Origin: BOKV01 sp041987205
GTDB taxonomy: Bacteria > Pseudomonadota > Alphaproteobacteria > Rhizobiales > Rhizobiaceae
Assembly (NCBI GenBank): GCA_041987205.1
Contig: JBHIWX010000005.1
Location: 13,779 to 77,778 of the forward strand
Direction of reading: 5' to 3'
Length of the DNA stretch: 64,000 nucleotides
The position numbers and the translations under genes are program-made. Of the stretch, positions 25,700-33,644 are shown one piece after another (the stretch's first letter is position 1; each line of letters starts with the position of its first letter). The notes beneath the pieces are model-generated. The model had not been told where the DNA came from and searched no databases. It saw nothing but the letters and a program-made list of their open reading frames with translations.

Positions 25700-26509
25700 A
25701 TGCGCATAGGGAGGCAGGATCAGGCGTTTACCGCAATCGCGACGTCCGATGCCGACACGATCACCGTCCGGGGTTTTGATCTTTGCGAAGACCTGATCGG
25801 CAAGATCGATTTCACCGACTATTTCTGGCTGCTGGTCACCGGAAAGAAGCCGGATGACGGGCAGCGGCTGATGATGAATGCGTGCCTCGTCGCCATCGCC
25901 GAACACGGCCTCGTGCCGAGCGTCCAGGCTGCCCGCATGACCCTCGCCGCCGGCCCCGAGGCCTGGCAGGGCGCCATGTCGGCGGGCCTTCTCGGCATGG
26001 GATCGGTCGTCGCCGGCAGTTCGGAAATCGCCGCCACCTATCTGGCCGAGGTGCTGGAGGAAAGCCGCGCCAGCGGGAAAGACCTGGCGGAAACGGCGGA
26101 AGCAAGTCTTCGCGTCCTCAAGGAACAGCGCCGGAAGGCACCGGGCCTCGGCCATCCGCAGCACAATTCGGGCGATCCGCGCGCCAACCGGCTGCTGGCG
26201 ATCGCCGACGAGAACGGCATCTCCGGCGACTATGTGAAGACACTGCGCATTCTGGGCGAAAAGGCTCCCGACATCATGGGGCGCGCCCTGCCCATCAATG
26301 TTTCGGGCGCCATCCCCGCGACGATCCTCGATGCCGGCTGGCCGCTGGAAGCCATCAAGGCAGTGCCGCTGCTGGCCCGCGCCGCCGGCCTTTCGGCGCA
26401 TCTCTACGAGGAATCGCTGCGTTCGATCGGGTTCATCATGTCGCACAAGGCCGACCTCGCCATCGCCTATGACGGCGAGGAATCTCCGAAGAACCGGGAG
26501 GCTTCGTAA
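25700..26509 (+). CDS. Short citrate-synthase-fold protein (citryl-CoA lyase-like)
   Basis: A 269-aa protein, much shorter than citrate synthase (~430 aa) but with its fold: DLIGKIDFTDYFWLLVTGKK, AAGLLGMGSVVAGSSEIA-type helices, and the active-site region GLGHPQHNSGDPRANRL with the conserved His and DPR. The synthase motif LHGGAN is absent, as in stand-alone citryl-CoA lyases. Family knowledge suggests retro-Claisen cleavage of a citryl-CoA-like thioester. It is followed 9 bp later by a CoA-transferase, which could supply the thioester. It opens the operon divergent from the IclR gene. A genuine citrate role is not excluded. Confidence 0.78.
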   Translation: MRIGRQDQAFTAIATSDADTITVRGFDLCEDLIGKIDFTDYFWLLVTGKKPDDGQRLMMNACLVAIAEHGLVPSVQAARMTLAAGPEAWQGAMSAGLLGMGSVVAGSSEIAATYLAEVLEESRASGKDLAETAEASLRVLKEQRRKAPGLGHPQHNSGDPRANRLLAIADENGISGDYVKTLRILGEKAPDIMGRALPINVSGAIPATILDAGWPLEAIKAVPLLARAAGLSAHLYEESLRSIGFIMSHKADLAIAYDGEESPKNREAS

Positions 26510-26518
26510 GCGCGCATC

Positions 26519-27661
26519 ATGAAGATCCTCAAGGACATCCGCGTCATTGAAATGGGCACCTATATCACCGGGCCGGCCGCTGGCATGCACCTGGCCGACC
26601 TCGGTGCCGATGTCATCAAGGTGGAAAAGCCGGAGACGGGCGACCCCTTCCGGGCCTTCAAGGGTGGCCTCTATTCGCCGCATTACCAGACCTACAATCG
26701 CAACAAGCGTTCCATCGCGCTCGACACCACGGAAGCAGGCGATCTCGACGTCTTCCGGCAGCTGATCGCGGATGCCGACGTCTTCATCCAGAACTTCCGT
26801 CCCGGCGTGGCCGACAAGCTCGGCGCCGGCGAGGAAGCGCTGCGCGAGATCAATCCGAAACTGATCTACTGCTCGATTTCAGGCTTCGGTCGCACCGGCC
26901 CCGCGAAGGACCGCCCCGCCTTCGACACGGTGGCGCAGGCGGCGAGCGGCTATCTGCGCCTGCTGACCCCGCCGATCAAACCGCGCGTGATCGGGCCGGC
27001 CATCGCCGACGCCGTCACCGGGCAGTACGCCGCCATGGCCGTGCTCGCCGCGCTCCTCGAACGCGGCAAGTCCGGCAAGGGACGCCGCGTCGACATCTCG
27101 ATGCTTGAGGCGATGACCCATTTCAACCTCGACAGCTTCACGCATTACTATTCGGTCGGCGAGATCATGGGGCCGCTTTCGCGCCCTGTCGTCTCGCAGT
27201 CCTACACCTTCGAATGCGCCGACGGTAAATGGATCGCCTTCCACCTGTCCTCGCCGACGAAGTTCTGGACGGGCCTGCTGGAAGCCACCGGCAAGGAAGA
27301 GCTCGACGACGATCCGAGATTCAACGAGCGCCTGGAACGCATCACGCACCAGGACGACCTCATCGAGATCTTCACGCCGGTCTTCAAGACCGATACGCGC
27401 GAGAACTGGGCGAAGCGGCTGGAGACGGCCGGCGTGCCCTATTCCCCGGCCTATGATTCCAACGAGGCGCTCGACGATCCGCAGGCCAGGCATCTCAACA
27501 TCGCCATTTCCGCCGAACACCCCGAGATGGGCAAGTTCACGACGGTCCGCGCGCCCTACAGTTTCGACGGCGAGCCCGATCTCACCGTGCTGCCGCCGCC
27601 GGTGCTCGACGAACACGGCGCCGAGATCAGGGCGGAGCTGGAACGCAGAAAGACGGGCTGA
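26519..27661 (+). CDS. Family III CoA-transferase (CaiB/BaiF)
   Basis: A 380-aa CoA-transferase of the formyl-CoA/carnitine type. It starts KILKDIRVIEMGTYITGPAA, has LADLGADVIKVEKPETGDPF and GFGRTGPAKDRPAFDTVAQA, and the likely catalytic Asp is D164 in IADAVTGQYAAM. Such enzymes move CoA between carboxylic acids through an aspartyl anhydride. Placed between the citryl-CoA-lyase-like gene and the transporter genes, it probably activates the imported or ring-cleavage-derived acid for cleavage. The CoA donor and acceptor are unknown. Confidence 0.93.
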   Translation: MKILKDIRVIEMGTYITGPAAGMHLADLGADVIKVEKPETGDPFRAFKGGLYSPHYQTYNRNKRSIALDTTEAGDLDVFRQLIADADVFIQNFRPGVADKLGAGEEALREINPKLIYCSISGFGRTGPAKDRPAFDTVAQAASGYLRLLTPPIKPRVIGPAIADAVTGQYAAMAVLAALLERGKSGKGRRVDISMLEAMTHFNLDSFTHYYSVGEIMGPLSRPVVSQSYTFECADGKWIAFHLSSPTKFWTGLLEATGKEELDDDPRFNERLERITHQDDLIEIFTPVFKTDTRENWAKRLETAGVPYSPAYDSNEALDDPQARHLNIAISAEHPEMGKFTTVRAPYSFDGEPDLTVLPPPVLDEHGAEIRAELERRKTG

Positions 27662-27686
27662 GGGGCCCTAGGGGGAGGGAACAGCG

Positions 27687-28091
27687 ATGGCGGGACAGGA
27701 AGCACCAGACGCGTTGCCGGTGGCCGCCGTCATGGATGCCAGCGCGGCCATGCTGCAGAAGCAGCTCTACGCCATCTTCACCACACCGGTGAACGGAATA
27801 GCCCCCGTGCTCGAGAACATGGAAGAGCATCTCGCCTTCCAGGTCGGGCTCGAACGCGAGGGCATCATGTTTGCGGCCGGTCCCATGTGGACCGACGACG
27901 AGAAGAGCTGGGAGGGCGACGGCCTGGTCGTCGTTCGCGCCGGCTCGCGAGAGGAGGCCATCGCCATCGCCGAACGGGATCCGATGCACCAGCGCGGTGC
28001 CCGGTCGTTTCGCGTGCGGCCATGGATGATCAACGAAGGCACGATGACGGTCCGGCTGGATTTCTCAAGCCGGAAATTCACGTTAAGCTAG
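27687..28091 (+). CDS. YciI-like protein
   Basis: A 134-aa protein whose middle is YciI-like: KQLYAIFTTPVNG, MEEHLAFQVGLEREGIMFAAGP, and GLVVVRAGSREEAIAIAERDPMH-type b-a-b structure with a conserved His and Asp pair. Related small proteins act as muconolactone-isomerase-like or hydrolase-like enzymes in aromatic pathways, which suits this operon. The first start is preceded by AGGGGGAGGGAA; MDASAAM further in is an alternative. The exact reaction is unknown. Confidence 0.75.
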   Translation: MAGQEAPDALPVAAVMDASAAMLQKQLYAIFTTPVNGIAPVLENMEEHLAFQVGLEREGIMFAAGPMWTDDEKSWEGDGLVVVRAGSREEAIAIAERDPMHQRGARSFRVRPWMINEGTMTVRLDFSSRKFTLS

Positions 28092-28113
28092 TAATTCACA
28101 AGGAGGAGAACGC

Positions 28114-29196
28114 ATGAGAAGATTACTTTATGGGATGCTGACGGCAGGCATGGTCGCCTTCCCGACATCGCTCATGGCACAGGAGACGATCAATCTGACC
28201 GTCGCCTCCAGCCACCCCACCGTCGTGCCCTGGGTGGGCATGATCAAGACCGTCTTCATGGCCAAGACCGATGAGATCCTGGCCGAGACCGGCAACTACA
28301 AGATCGAATGGAACGAGGCGTTCGGCGGCCAGCTCTACAAGATCAACGCGACGCTGACCTCGGTCGAGGAAGGCATCACCGATATCGGCTGGGTGTTCTC
28401 GTTCCTCGAACAGGCCAAGCTGCCGCTGAGCCAGGTTTCAACGAACTCGCCCTTCGCCACCTCCAATCCGCCGGCATTGCTCGACGTGATGGGGGAACTG
28501 CTCGAGAACAATGAAAACTTCCGCAAGGAGTGGGAAGGCCACAATCTGAAGGTTCTCGGCCTGACCGCGACCGACCTCTACGACTTCTACCTCAAGGAGC
28601 CGATCTCCGGCATCGACGACATCGCCGGCCGCAAGATCTCGGCACCGGGCGTGTTGGGCAACTGGCTGCGCGGCACCGATGCCAACGCCGTCGACGGCGC
28701 GCTGCCCACCTACTACACCGACGTCCAGACCGGTGTGTCGGATGGCGTCCTGTCGCTGGCGCTCGGTGCGCTGCCGATCAAGCTCTACGAGGTCGCCCCC
28801 TACATCGCGCGCTTTGATGCAGGTGCCGTTTTCTCCGGTGCCGTGGCCATCAACCGCGACAGCTGGGACGGTCTGCCCGAGGAAGTCCAGAACGCCATGA
28901 TCGAGGCCGGCAAGACCTACACCAAAGAGCACGGCAAGGATCTGGTCGACCGTCATGAGTTCGCGCTCAACAAGATGGTCGAGCTGGGCGCTTCGCAGAA
29001 CCCGAAGGTCCAGATTCTCGAAATGCCGGAAGGCGAACTGAAGAAGTGGACGGAAAAGCTTCCCAACATCGCCGGTGACTGGGCAGCAGCAGAGGAAGAA
29101 CGGGGCATTCCCGCCAACGACTTCCTGAAGGCCTACATGGAAGGTCTGCGTGCGCACGGTGTGACCCCGGTCCGCGACTGGGACAAGGAACTCTAG
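28114..29196 (+). CDS. dctP: TRAP transporter substrate-binding protein
   Basis: A 360-aa DctP-type periplasmic binding protein with a Sec signal peptide (MRRLLYGMLTAGMVAFPTSL, cleavage near AMAQE). The mature part has LTVASSHPTVVPW, EIEWNEAFGGQLYK-like sequence around residue 65, SGIDDIAGRKISAPG and DGVLSLALGALPIKLYEVAP. In TRAP systems this protein captures an organic acid and delivers it to the two permeases encoded next. A strong AAGGAGGAG site precedes the ATG. Operon context suggests an aromatic or tricarboxylic acid ligand. Confidence 0.93.
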   Translation: MRRLLYGMLTAGMVAFPTSLMAQETINLTVASSHPTVVPWVGMIKTVFMAKTDEILAETGNYKIEWNEAFGGQLYKINATLTSVEEGITDIGWVFSFLEQAKLPLSQVSTNSPFATSNPPALLDVMGELLENNENFRKEWEGHNLKVLGLTATDLYDFYLKEPISGIDDIAGRKISAPGVLGNWLRGTDANAVDGALPTYYTDVQTGVSDGVLSLALGALPIKLYEVAPYIARFDAGAVFSGAVAINRDSWDGLPEEVQNAMIEAGKTYTKEHGKDLVDRHEFALNKMVELGASQNPKVQILEMPEGELKKWTEKLPNIAGDWAAAEEERGIPANDFLKAYMEGLRAHGVTPVRDWDKEL

Positions 29197-29210
29197 GGTC
29201 CAGACGCACC

Positions 29211-29774
29211 GTGACCGCTCACAACACCAACAGGGACGCCCCGGCAACGGGGCGTCCGGCACATTTCGCGGCGCGCGCCTGGGCAAGGGTTGTCGAAGGC
29301 CTGGCCGCGCTCGGCACGATCCTGATCGGTTTTCTGATGCTGATCATCTGCGCCGACATCGTGGCCCGCAATTTGATGGGCTCTTCCCTGCCGCTGATCT
29401 CGGAACTTGGCGCGATGACCGTCGTGATGATCGTCTATCTGCAACTGGCGGCGACAGTGCGCGCCGACAGGCTGGCCCGCACCGAAATCTTCTTCGCATC
29501 CTTGCGTGACAAACATCCCCGCGCAGGCGCGATCCTGGCGGCGTTTTTCGATCTCGGCGGCGCCCTGCTCATCGGCGTCATCGCCTGGGCGACGATCCGG
29601 GTGCTCTCGAAGGATTACGGCTCCGGCGAATTCATCGGGGTCTCGGGCATCGCCACCATGGCGGTCTGGCCCTTCCGCGTGCTCATCCTGATCGGCCTGA
29701 CCGTCGCGTCCGTCGAATTCCTCGTTCGCCTCCTGAAAGAGCTGCGTGTCGCGGCCGGGACGGACGCATCATGA
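29211..29774 (+). CDS. dctQ: TRAP transporter small permease
   Basis: A 187-aa DctQ-type membrane subunit with four hydrophobic spans (for example ALGTILIGFLMLIICADIVA and LLIGVIAWATIRVL) and the conserved LGAMTVVMIVYLQLAATVRA region. It starts with GTG, 14 bp after dctP, and its stop overlaps the dctM ATG (ATGA at 29771-29774). It pairs with the large permease in the inner membrane. Confidence 0.92.
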   Translation: MTAHNTNRDAPATGRPAHFAARAWARVVEGLAALGTILIGFLMLIICADIVARNLMGSSLPLISELGAMTVVMIVYLQLAATVRADRLARTEIFFASLRDKHPRAGAILAAFFDLGGALLIGVIAWATIRVLSKDYGSGEFIGVSGIATMAVWPFRVLILIGLTVASVEFLVRLLKELRVAAGTDAS

Positions 29775-31084
29775 GTCCGCTTGAAATCGGCGTCGGCGCC
29801 ATCGTCATCCTGGTCGTGCTGATCTATCTCGGCATGTCCATCGGTCTTGCCATGCTCGCCGTGTCGTTCGCGGGCGTCGCACTGATCCGCAACGAGATCG
29901 TCGCCGTGCGCATGATCGGCCAGGTCGCCAATGATTCGCTCGAGGAATATCTCTTCGCGGTCGTGCCGCTCTTCGTGCTGATGGGGCTGCTCGTCACCGT
30001 CTCCAATGTCGGCAAGGATACGTTCGACGTCTTCGAGAAGCTGTTGAAACGGATCACGGCGGGCCTCGGCATCGCGACCGTCTTCGCCAATGCGATCTTC
30101 GCCTCGATCACCGGCATCTCGATAGCCTCTGCGACGGTCTTCGCCCGCGTGGCCGTGCCGGAGATGACGCGCCACGGCTACACCAAGCGCTTCGCCACGG
30201 GCGTCGTCGCCGGCTCTTCCGTCCTCGGGATGCTCATCCCGCCCTCGCTGCTGATGATCGTCTATGCCGTGCTCGCCGAGGAATCCGTGGGGCGCATGTT
30301 CCTCGCCGGGGTCGGCCCGGGCATCCTGCTGGCGATCGTGTTCTCGCTCACCATCGTGCTGCTCGCACGTACGCGCCGCTCCCTCGTCTTCGACCGGACC
30401 ATCGACACCGAGACCTATCACGATCTTTCCGCCGGGCAGATGGTCCGCAAGTCGATCCCGATCTTGTCGCTGATGCTGCTGGTGCTCGGCGGGCTCTATG
30501 GCGGCTTCTTCAACCCGACCGAGGCCGGCGCGGCCGGTGCCTTCGGTGCGCTGGTGATCGCGGTGCTGCGCCGCTCGCTGAAGGGCTCGACGCTCTGGAA
30601 CCTGCTGGTCGAGACCGGCCAGATCACGGTCTCGGTGCTCTTCCTCATCATGGCGGCCACCTTCTTCAGCCGCATGCTGGCCCTGTCTGGCGTGCCGCAC
30701 CACCTGGCCGAATTCTTCCTGTCGGGACCGATCGGACCCTACGGCTTCCTGATTCTGTATCTTCTGCTGATCATCGCGCTTGGCTGCCTGATCGATTCCA
30801 TCTCGATCATGCTCATCCTGCTGCCGATCGCCCTGCCCGTCGCCACCGCGGCCGGCTTCGATCTGGTCTGGTTCGGGGTGCTCACCGTCGTCGCGGTCGA
30901 GATGGGCCTGCTGACGCCGCCCTTCGGCCTGTCGGTCTACACGATCAAGGCGGCCATGGACGATCCCGACCTGAAGGTCGGCGACATCTTTCGCGGCGCG
31001 TTTCCCTTCGTCGTGGCGATGCTGGTTACCCTCGCCATCCTGGTCGCCGTGCCGCCGATCGCGACATGGCTAGCGCGACTCTGA
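29771..31084 (+). CDS. dctM: TRAP transporter large permease
   Basis: A 437-aa DctM-type permease of about twelve membrane spans. Family landmarks are FAVVPLFVLMGLLVTVSNVG, FASITGISIASATVFARVAV, VVAGSSVLGMLIPPSLLMIV, and the C-half VVAVEMGLLTPPFGLSVYTI. Length is usual for the family. It couples solute uptake to the sodium or proton gradient. It is the last gene of the operon, and gene debris follows. Confidence 0.95.
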   Translation: MSPLEIGVGAIVILVVLIYLGMSIGLAMLAVSFAGVALIRNEIVAVRMIGQVANDSLEEYLFAVVPLFVLMGLLVTVSNVGKDTFDVFEKLLKRITAGLGIATVFANAIFASITGISIASATVFARVAVPEMTRHGYTKRFATGVVAGSSVLGMLIPPSLLMIVYAVLAEESVGRMFLAGVGPGILLAIVFSLTIVLLARTRRSLVFDRTIDTETYHDLSAGQMVRKSIPILSLMLLVLGGLYGGFFNPTEAGAAGAFGALVIAVLRRSLKGSTLWNLLVETGQITVSVLFLIMAATFFSRMLALSGVPHHLAEFFLSGPIGPYGFLILYLLLIIALGCLIDSISIMLILLPIALPVATAAGFDLVWFGVLTVVAVEMGLLTPPFGLSVYTIKAAMDDPDLKVGDIFRGAFPFVVAMLVTLAILVAVPPIATWLARL

Positions 31085-31149
31085 CCTGCCAAAACCTCGA
31101 TAATGGCTTCGTCACGTCGCTTTGACCGGGCACCATTGTCCCGCCGGGC

Positions 31150-31306
31150 CGTGGCAATGCCTTGCGAAGCACCGGCAAGGCCCTGCGCCTGATCCACGGC
31201 TTCGGCGATCACGCCGCGCAACCATTTGTGACCGGCATCCGATTCGAACTTGCGGTGCCGGATCATCTGGAATCGCTGCTCGTCCCGGCGGAAATCCTTG
31301 GATGAC
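31150..31306 (-). pseudogene. C-terminal fragment of a LysR-type regulator
   Basis: Read on the minus strand, this segment encodes KDFRRDEQRFQMIRHRKFE followed by SDAGHKWLRGVIAEA, which matches the end of a LysR effector domain (the usual R-x-FESD-x-GH-x-WLR pattern before the final helix). No DNA-binding domain or other LysR segment is present upstream, so only the 3' scrap of a gene survives. The frame runs on into dctM without a clean stop. The limits are approximate. Confidence 0.55.
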
Positions 31307-31457
31307 CGTCTCGCTCGGCCTCGGCTAGAGGCTGACCTACATAAGCGGGCCGGAGATCAACCAGAAGACCGACACGAACGAGACCTCGACCTACAAGTTC
31401 GACGATCTCCTGTCGCAGGTGGTCCTCGTCACGCTGACAGTGAATCTCCCCAACTGA
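31302..31457 (+). pseudogene. Stop-interrupted protein C-terminus (possibly outer-membrane b-barrel)
   Basis: Starting at ATG 31302 the frame reads MTVSLGLG, hits TAG at 31326, then continues RLTYISGPEINQKTDTNE, a short TSTYKF segment and LVTLTVNLPN, ending with TGA at 31455. The alternating polar/hydrophobic end with aromatic residues is reminiscent of outer-membrane b-barrel C-termini, but the family is not certain. The in-frame TAG and lack of a ribosome-binding site suggest decay. Confidence 0.35.
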
Positions 31458-31496
31458 CCGCCGCCGGCCGCCAGTCCCGCATACTCGAAACCCGCC

Positions 31497-31964
31497 TTAC
31501 TCCGGCGCCACCGAATAGACATGCTTGAGACGCCTCAGCGTGAAACTCGACCGGGAATGGCGGATGCCCGGAATGCGGTAGAGTTTGGTGCGCAGGAATT
31601 CCTCATAGCCCGCGGTGCCGTTGACGGCGACCTTGATGAAATAATCGTACTCCCCGGTGGTCAGATAGACCTCGAGCACTTCCGGCATCTCGGCCATTGC
31701 CTTGCCGAAGCGCTCAAGGATCGAATCGTCATGATGGTCCAGCGTCACCTCGATCAGCACCGTCTCGGATGCGCCGAGCGCCGCCTGGTCGAGCAATGCC
31801 GTATATCCGTTGATATAGCCCTCGGCCTCCAGTTTGCGCACGCGCTGCCAGCACGGGCTCGGCGACAGGCCGACCCGCTCGGACAGCTTGGCGTTCGACA
31901 GACGGGCATTGTCGAGCAGTGCACGGAGGATCTTTCGATCGATCGGGTCCAGCGTTCGCGACAT
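31497..31964 (-). CDS. bkdR: Lrp/AsnC family regulator (BkdR-like)
   Basis: A 155-aa Lrp-type regulator: an N-terminal helix-turn-helix (LDPIDRKILRALLDNARLSN, then LSERVGLSPSPCWQRVRKLE) and a RAM/AsnC ligand domain (VLEVYLTTGEYDYFIKV, GIRHSRSSFTLRRLKH). It is divergent from the branched-chain 2-oxoacid dehydrogenase operon, the arrangement known for BkdR in Pseudomonas, where branched-chain amino acids are effectors. Direct regulation is inferred from position and from an inverted repeat in the shared promoter. Confidence 0.88.
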   Translation of the reverse strand: MSRTLDPIDRKILRALLDNARLSNAKLSERVGLSPSPCWQRVRKLEAEGYINGYTALLDQAALGASETVLIEVTLDHHDDSILERFGKAMAEMPEVLEVYLTTGEYDYFIKVAVNGTAGYEEFLRTKLYRIPGIRHSRSSFTLRRLKHVYSVAPE

Positions 31965-32038
31965 GGCTTCCTTCTTCGCAGCAGTTCCTTCTGCATGATA
32001 GGATAATCTCAGTCAAATGTACCGGAGTTTTCACTATA

Positions 32039-32068
32039 TGGCAGGAAATCGAAAGGAAATTTCTGCCA
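32039..32068. promoter_or_regulatory. Inverted repeat in the bkdR/bkd divergent promoter
   Basis: TGGCAG at 32039-32044 and CTGCCA at 32063-32068 form outer arms. The inner sequence GAAAT...AAATTT extends the symmetry imperfectly. It lies 19 bp before the ACT-like ORF in the 123-bp divergent region and is a plausible Lrp-family operator. Confidence 0.45.
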
Positions 32069-32087
32069 TTTCCGACTAGCCTTAAGC

Positions 32088-32396
32088 ATGGACACCGTGC
32101 AGCGCATCTCCTTCGATTCACATCGTCCTGAAGATCACCTCATCCGGACGATCGGCCTGGTCGCCAAGATGGGCTTCCAATTGCACAGCGCTGTGCTGCG
32201 CCCGCCGCCGGCCCTGCCCGTTGCCATCGAGATATCCTTCGTCTGCAAGGGCGATCTCGGCGTCCACACGCTTCTCGATCGCATCGCCCAGATGCCGGGC
32301 GTCGAAAACGCCCGCGCGTTGACGGCTGCCAAGCTTGATCCGCGCCATCAGACCCGCACGCAGGCGAAGCGCGATTGCTGCCCGGCCCAGGAATGA
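32088..32396 (+). CDS. Small ACT-domain-like protein
   Basis: A 102-aa protein with one probable ACT fold: RISFDSHRPEDHLIRTIGLV, a second strand AIEISFVCKGDLGVHTLLDR, and GVENARALTAA as the last strand. The pattern resembles the acetolactate synthase small subunit IlvM, which senses branched-chain amino acids. It begins the operon, 13 bp before E1 alpha, and is absent from textbook bkd operons. It could bind valine, leucine or isoleucine and modulate the dehydrogenase; this is inference. The C-terminal tail is basic and ends CCPAQE. Confidence 0.65.
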   Translation: MDTVQRISFDSHRPEDHLIRTIGLVAKMGFQLHSAVLRPPPALPVAIEISFVCKGDLGVHTLLDRIAQMPGVENARALTAAKLDPRHQTRTQAKRDCCPAQE

Positions 32397-32409
32397 AAGG
32401 AACGGCCCG

Positions 32410-33642
32410 ATGACGAAGGAAGGTCCGCTAAGCCTGCATGTTCCGGAACCCGAATGGCGCCCGGGAGACGCCCCGGACTATTCGGGCATCGAGATTCCCA
32501 AAGCGGGTTCGGTCCGTCGACCGGAGGTCGACGAAGACCCGGAAGCGATGCGCGACCTCGCCTTCACCATCATCCGGGTACTCAACCGCAAGGGTGAAGC
32601 GGTCGGACCCTGGGCTGGGCTGCTGAGCGAAGACGAGCTGCGCGCCGGGCTGCGTCACATGATGCTACTGCGTGCCTACGATGCCCGGATGATGATGGCG
32701 CAACGCCAGGGCAAGACGTCCTTCTACATGCAGCATCTGGGCGAGGAGGCCATTGGATGCGCCTTCCAGGTGGCGCTCGGGAAGGGTGACATGAATTTCC
32801 CAACCTATCGCCAGGCCGGGCTCCTGATTGCTTCGGGCTATCCGATGCTGAAGATGATGTGCCAGGTCTATTCCAACGAGGGGGATACGGTTCACGGCCG
32901 GCAATTGCCGGTCTTCTATTCCTCGAAGGAACACGGTTTTTTCTCGATCTCGGGCAATCTCGCGACGCAATACATCCAGGCCGTGGGCTGGGCGATGGCT
33001 TCGGCGATCGGCAACGATACGAAGATCGCCGCAGCTTGGATCGGCGACGGCTCGACGGCCGAGAGTGACTTTCACGCCGCATTGGTTTTCGCCTCGACCT
33101 ACAAGGCGCCGGTCGTTCTCAACATCGTCAACAACCAGTGGGCAATCTCCACCTTCCAGGGCATTGCGCGCGGCGGCTCCGGAACCTTTGCCGCGCGCGG
33201 ACACGGCTTCGGAATCCCTGCCCTGAGGGTCGACGGCAACGACTACCTCGCCGTCCACGCTGTCGCCAGATGGGCGGCCGAGCGGGCACGGCGCAATCTC
33301 GGGCCAACCGTGGTGGAATACGTCACCTATCGTGCGGGCGGTCATTCGACCTCGGACGATCCTTCGGCCTACCGTCCGAAACAGGAAAGCGAAGCCTGGC
33401 CGCTGGGCGATCCGATCCTGCGCCTCAAGGCGCACCTGATTGCGCTGGGCGCGTGGTCGGAGGAGCGCCACACGCAGGCCGAGGCGGAGATCATGGACGA
33501 GGTCGTCGCGGCACAGAAAGAGGCCGAGGCCATCGGCACGCTGCATACCGGCAGCCGGCCGTCGCCGCGCGACATGTTCGAGGACGTCTATGCCGAACTG
33601 CCGCCGCATCTCGTCGCCCAGCGTCACGAAGCGGGGTACTGA
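32410..33642 (+). CDS. bkdA1: Branched-chain 2-oxoacid dehydrogenase E1 alpha
   Basis: A 410-aa E1 alpha subunit. The TPP-binding motif is IGDGSTAESDFHAALVFAST through VNNQWAIS. Other landmarks are TSFYMQHLGEEAIGCAFQVA and the phosphorylation-loop-like RAGGHSTSDDPSAYRP. It decarboxylates branched-chain 2-oxoacids with E1 beta and passes the acyl group to E2 lipoate. The ATG at 32410 follows AAAGGAA; a longer frame starts earlier but overlaps the ACT-like ORF. E1 beta starts 2 bp downstream. Confidence 0.95.
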   Translation: MTKEGPLSLHVPEPEWRPGDAPDYSGIEIPKAGSVRRPEVDEDPEAMRDLAFTIIRVLNRKGEAVGPWAGLLSEDELRAGLRHMMLLRAYDARMMMAQRQGKTSFYMQHLGEEAIGCAFQVALGKGDMNFPTYRQAGLLIASGYPMLKMMCQVYSNEGDTVHGRQLPVFYSSKEHGFFSISGNLATQYIQAVGWAMASAIGNDTKIAAAWIGDGSTAESDFHAALVFASTYKAPVVLNIVNNQWAISTFQGIARGGSGTFAARGHGFGIPALRVDGNDYLAVHAVARWAAERARRNLGPTVVEYVTYRAGGHSTSDDPSAYRPKQESEAWPLGDPILRLKAHLIALGAWSEERHTQAEAEIMDEVVAAQKEAEAIGTLHTGSRPSPRDMFEDVYAELPPHLVAQRHEAGY

Positions 33643-33644
33643 TC

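Larger units (their letters stand above)
31085..31496. other. Gene-poor gap holding degenerate remnants
   Basis: This 412-bp stretch between dctM and the Lrp-type regulator has no intact gene. It contains the two remnants listed separately: a LysR C-terminal fragment on the minus strand and a stop-interrupted fragment on the plus strand, which meet near 31300. Nothing else is recognisable. Confidence 0.6.

Noticed and set aside
25637..26683. A 348-residue minus-strand frame over the citrate-synthase-like gene
   Set aside because: The plus strand encodes a clear citrate-synthase fold, and the CoA-transferase begins inside this antisense frame.
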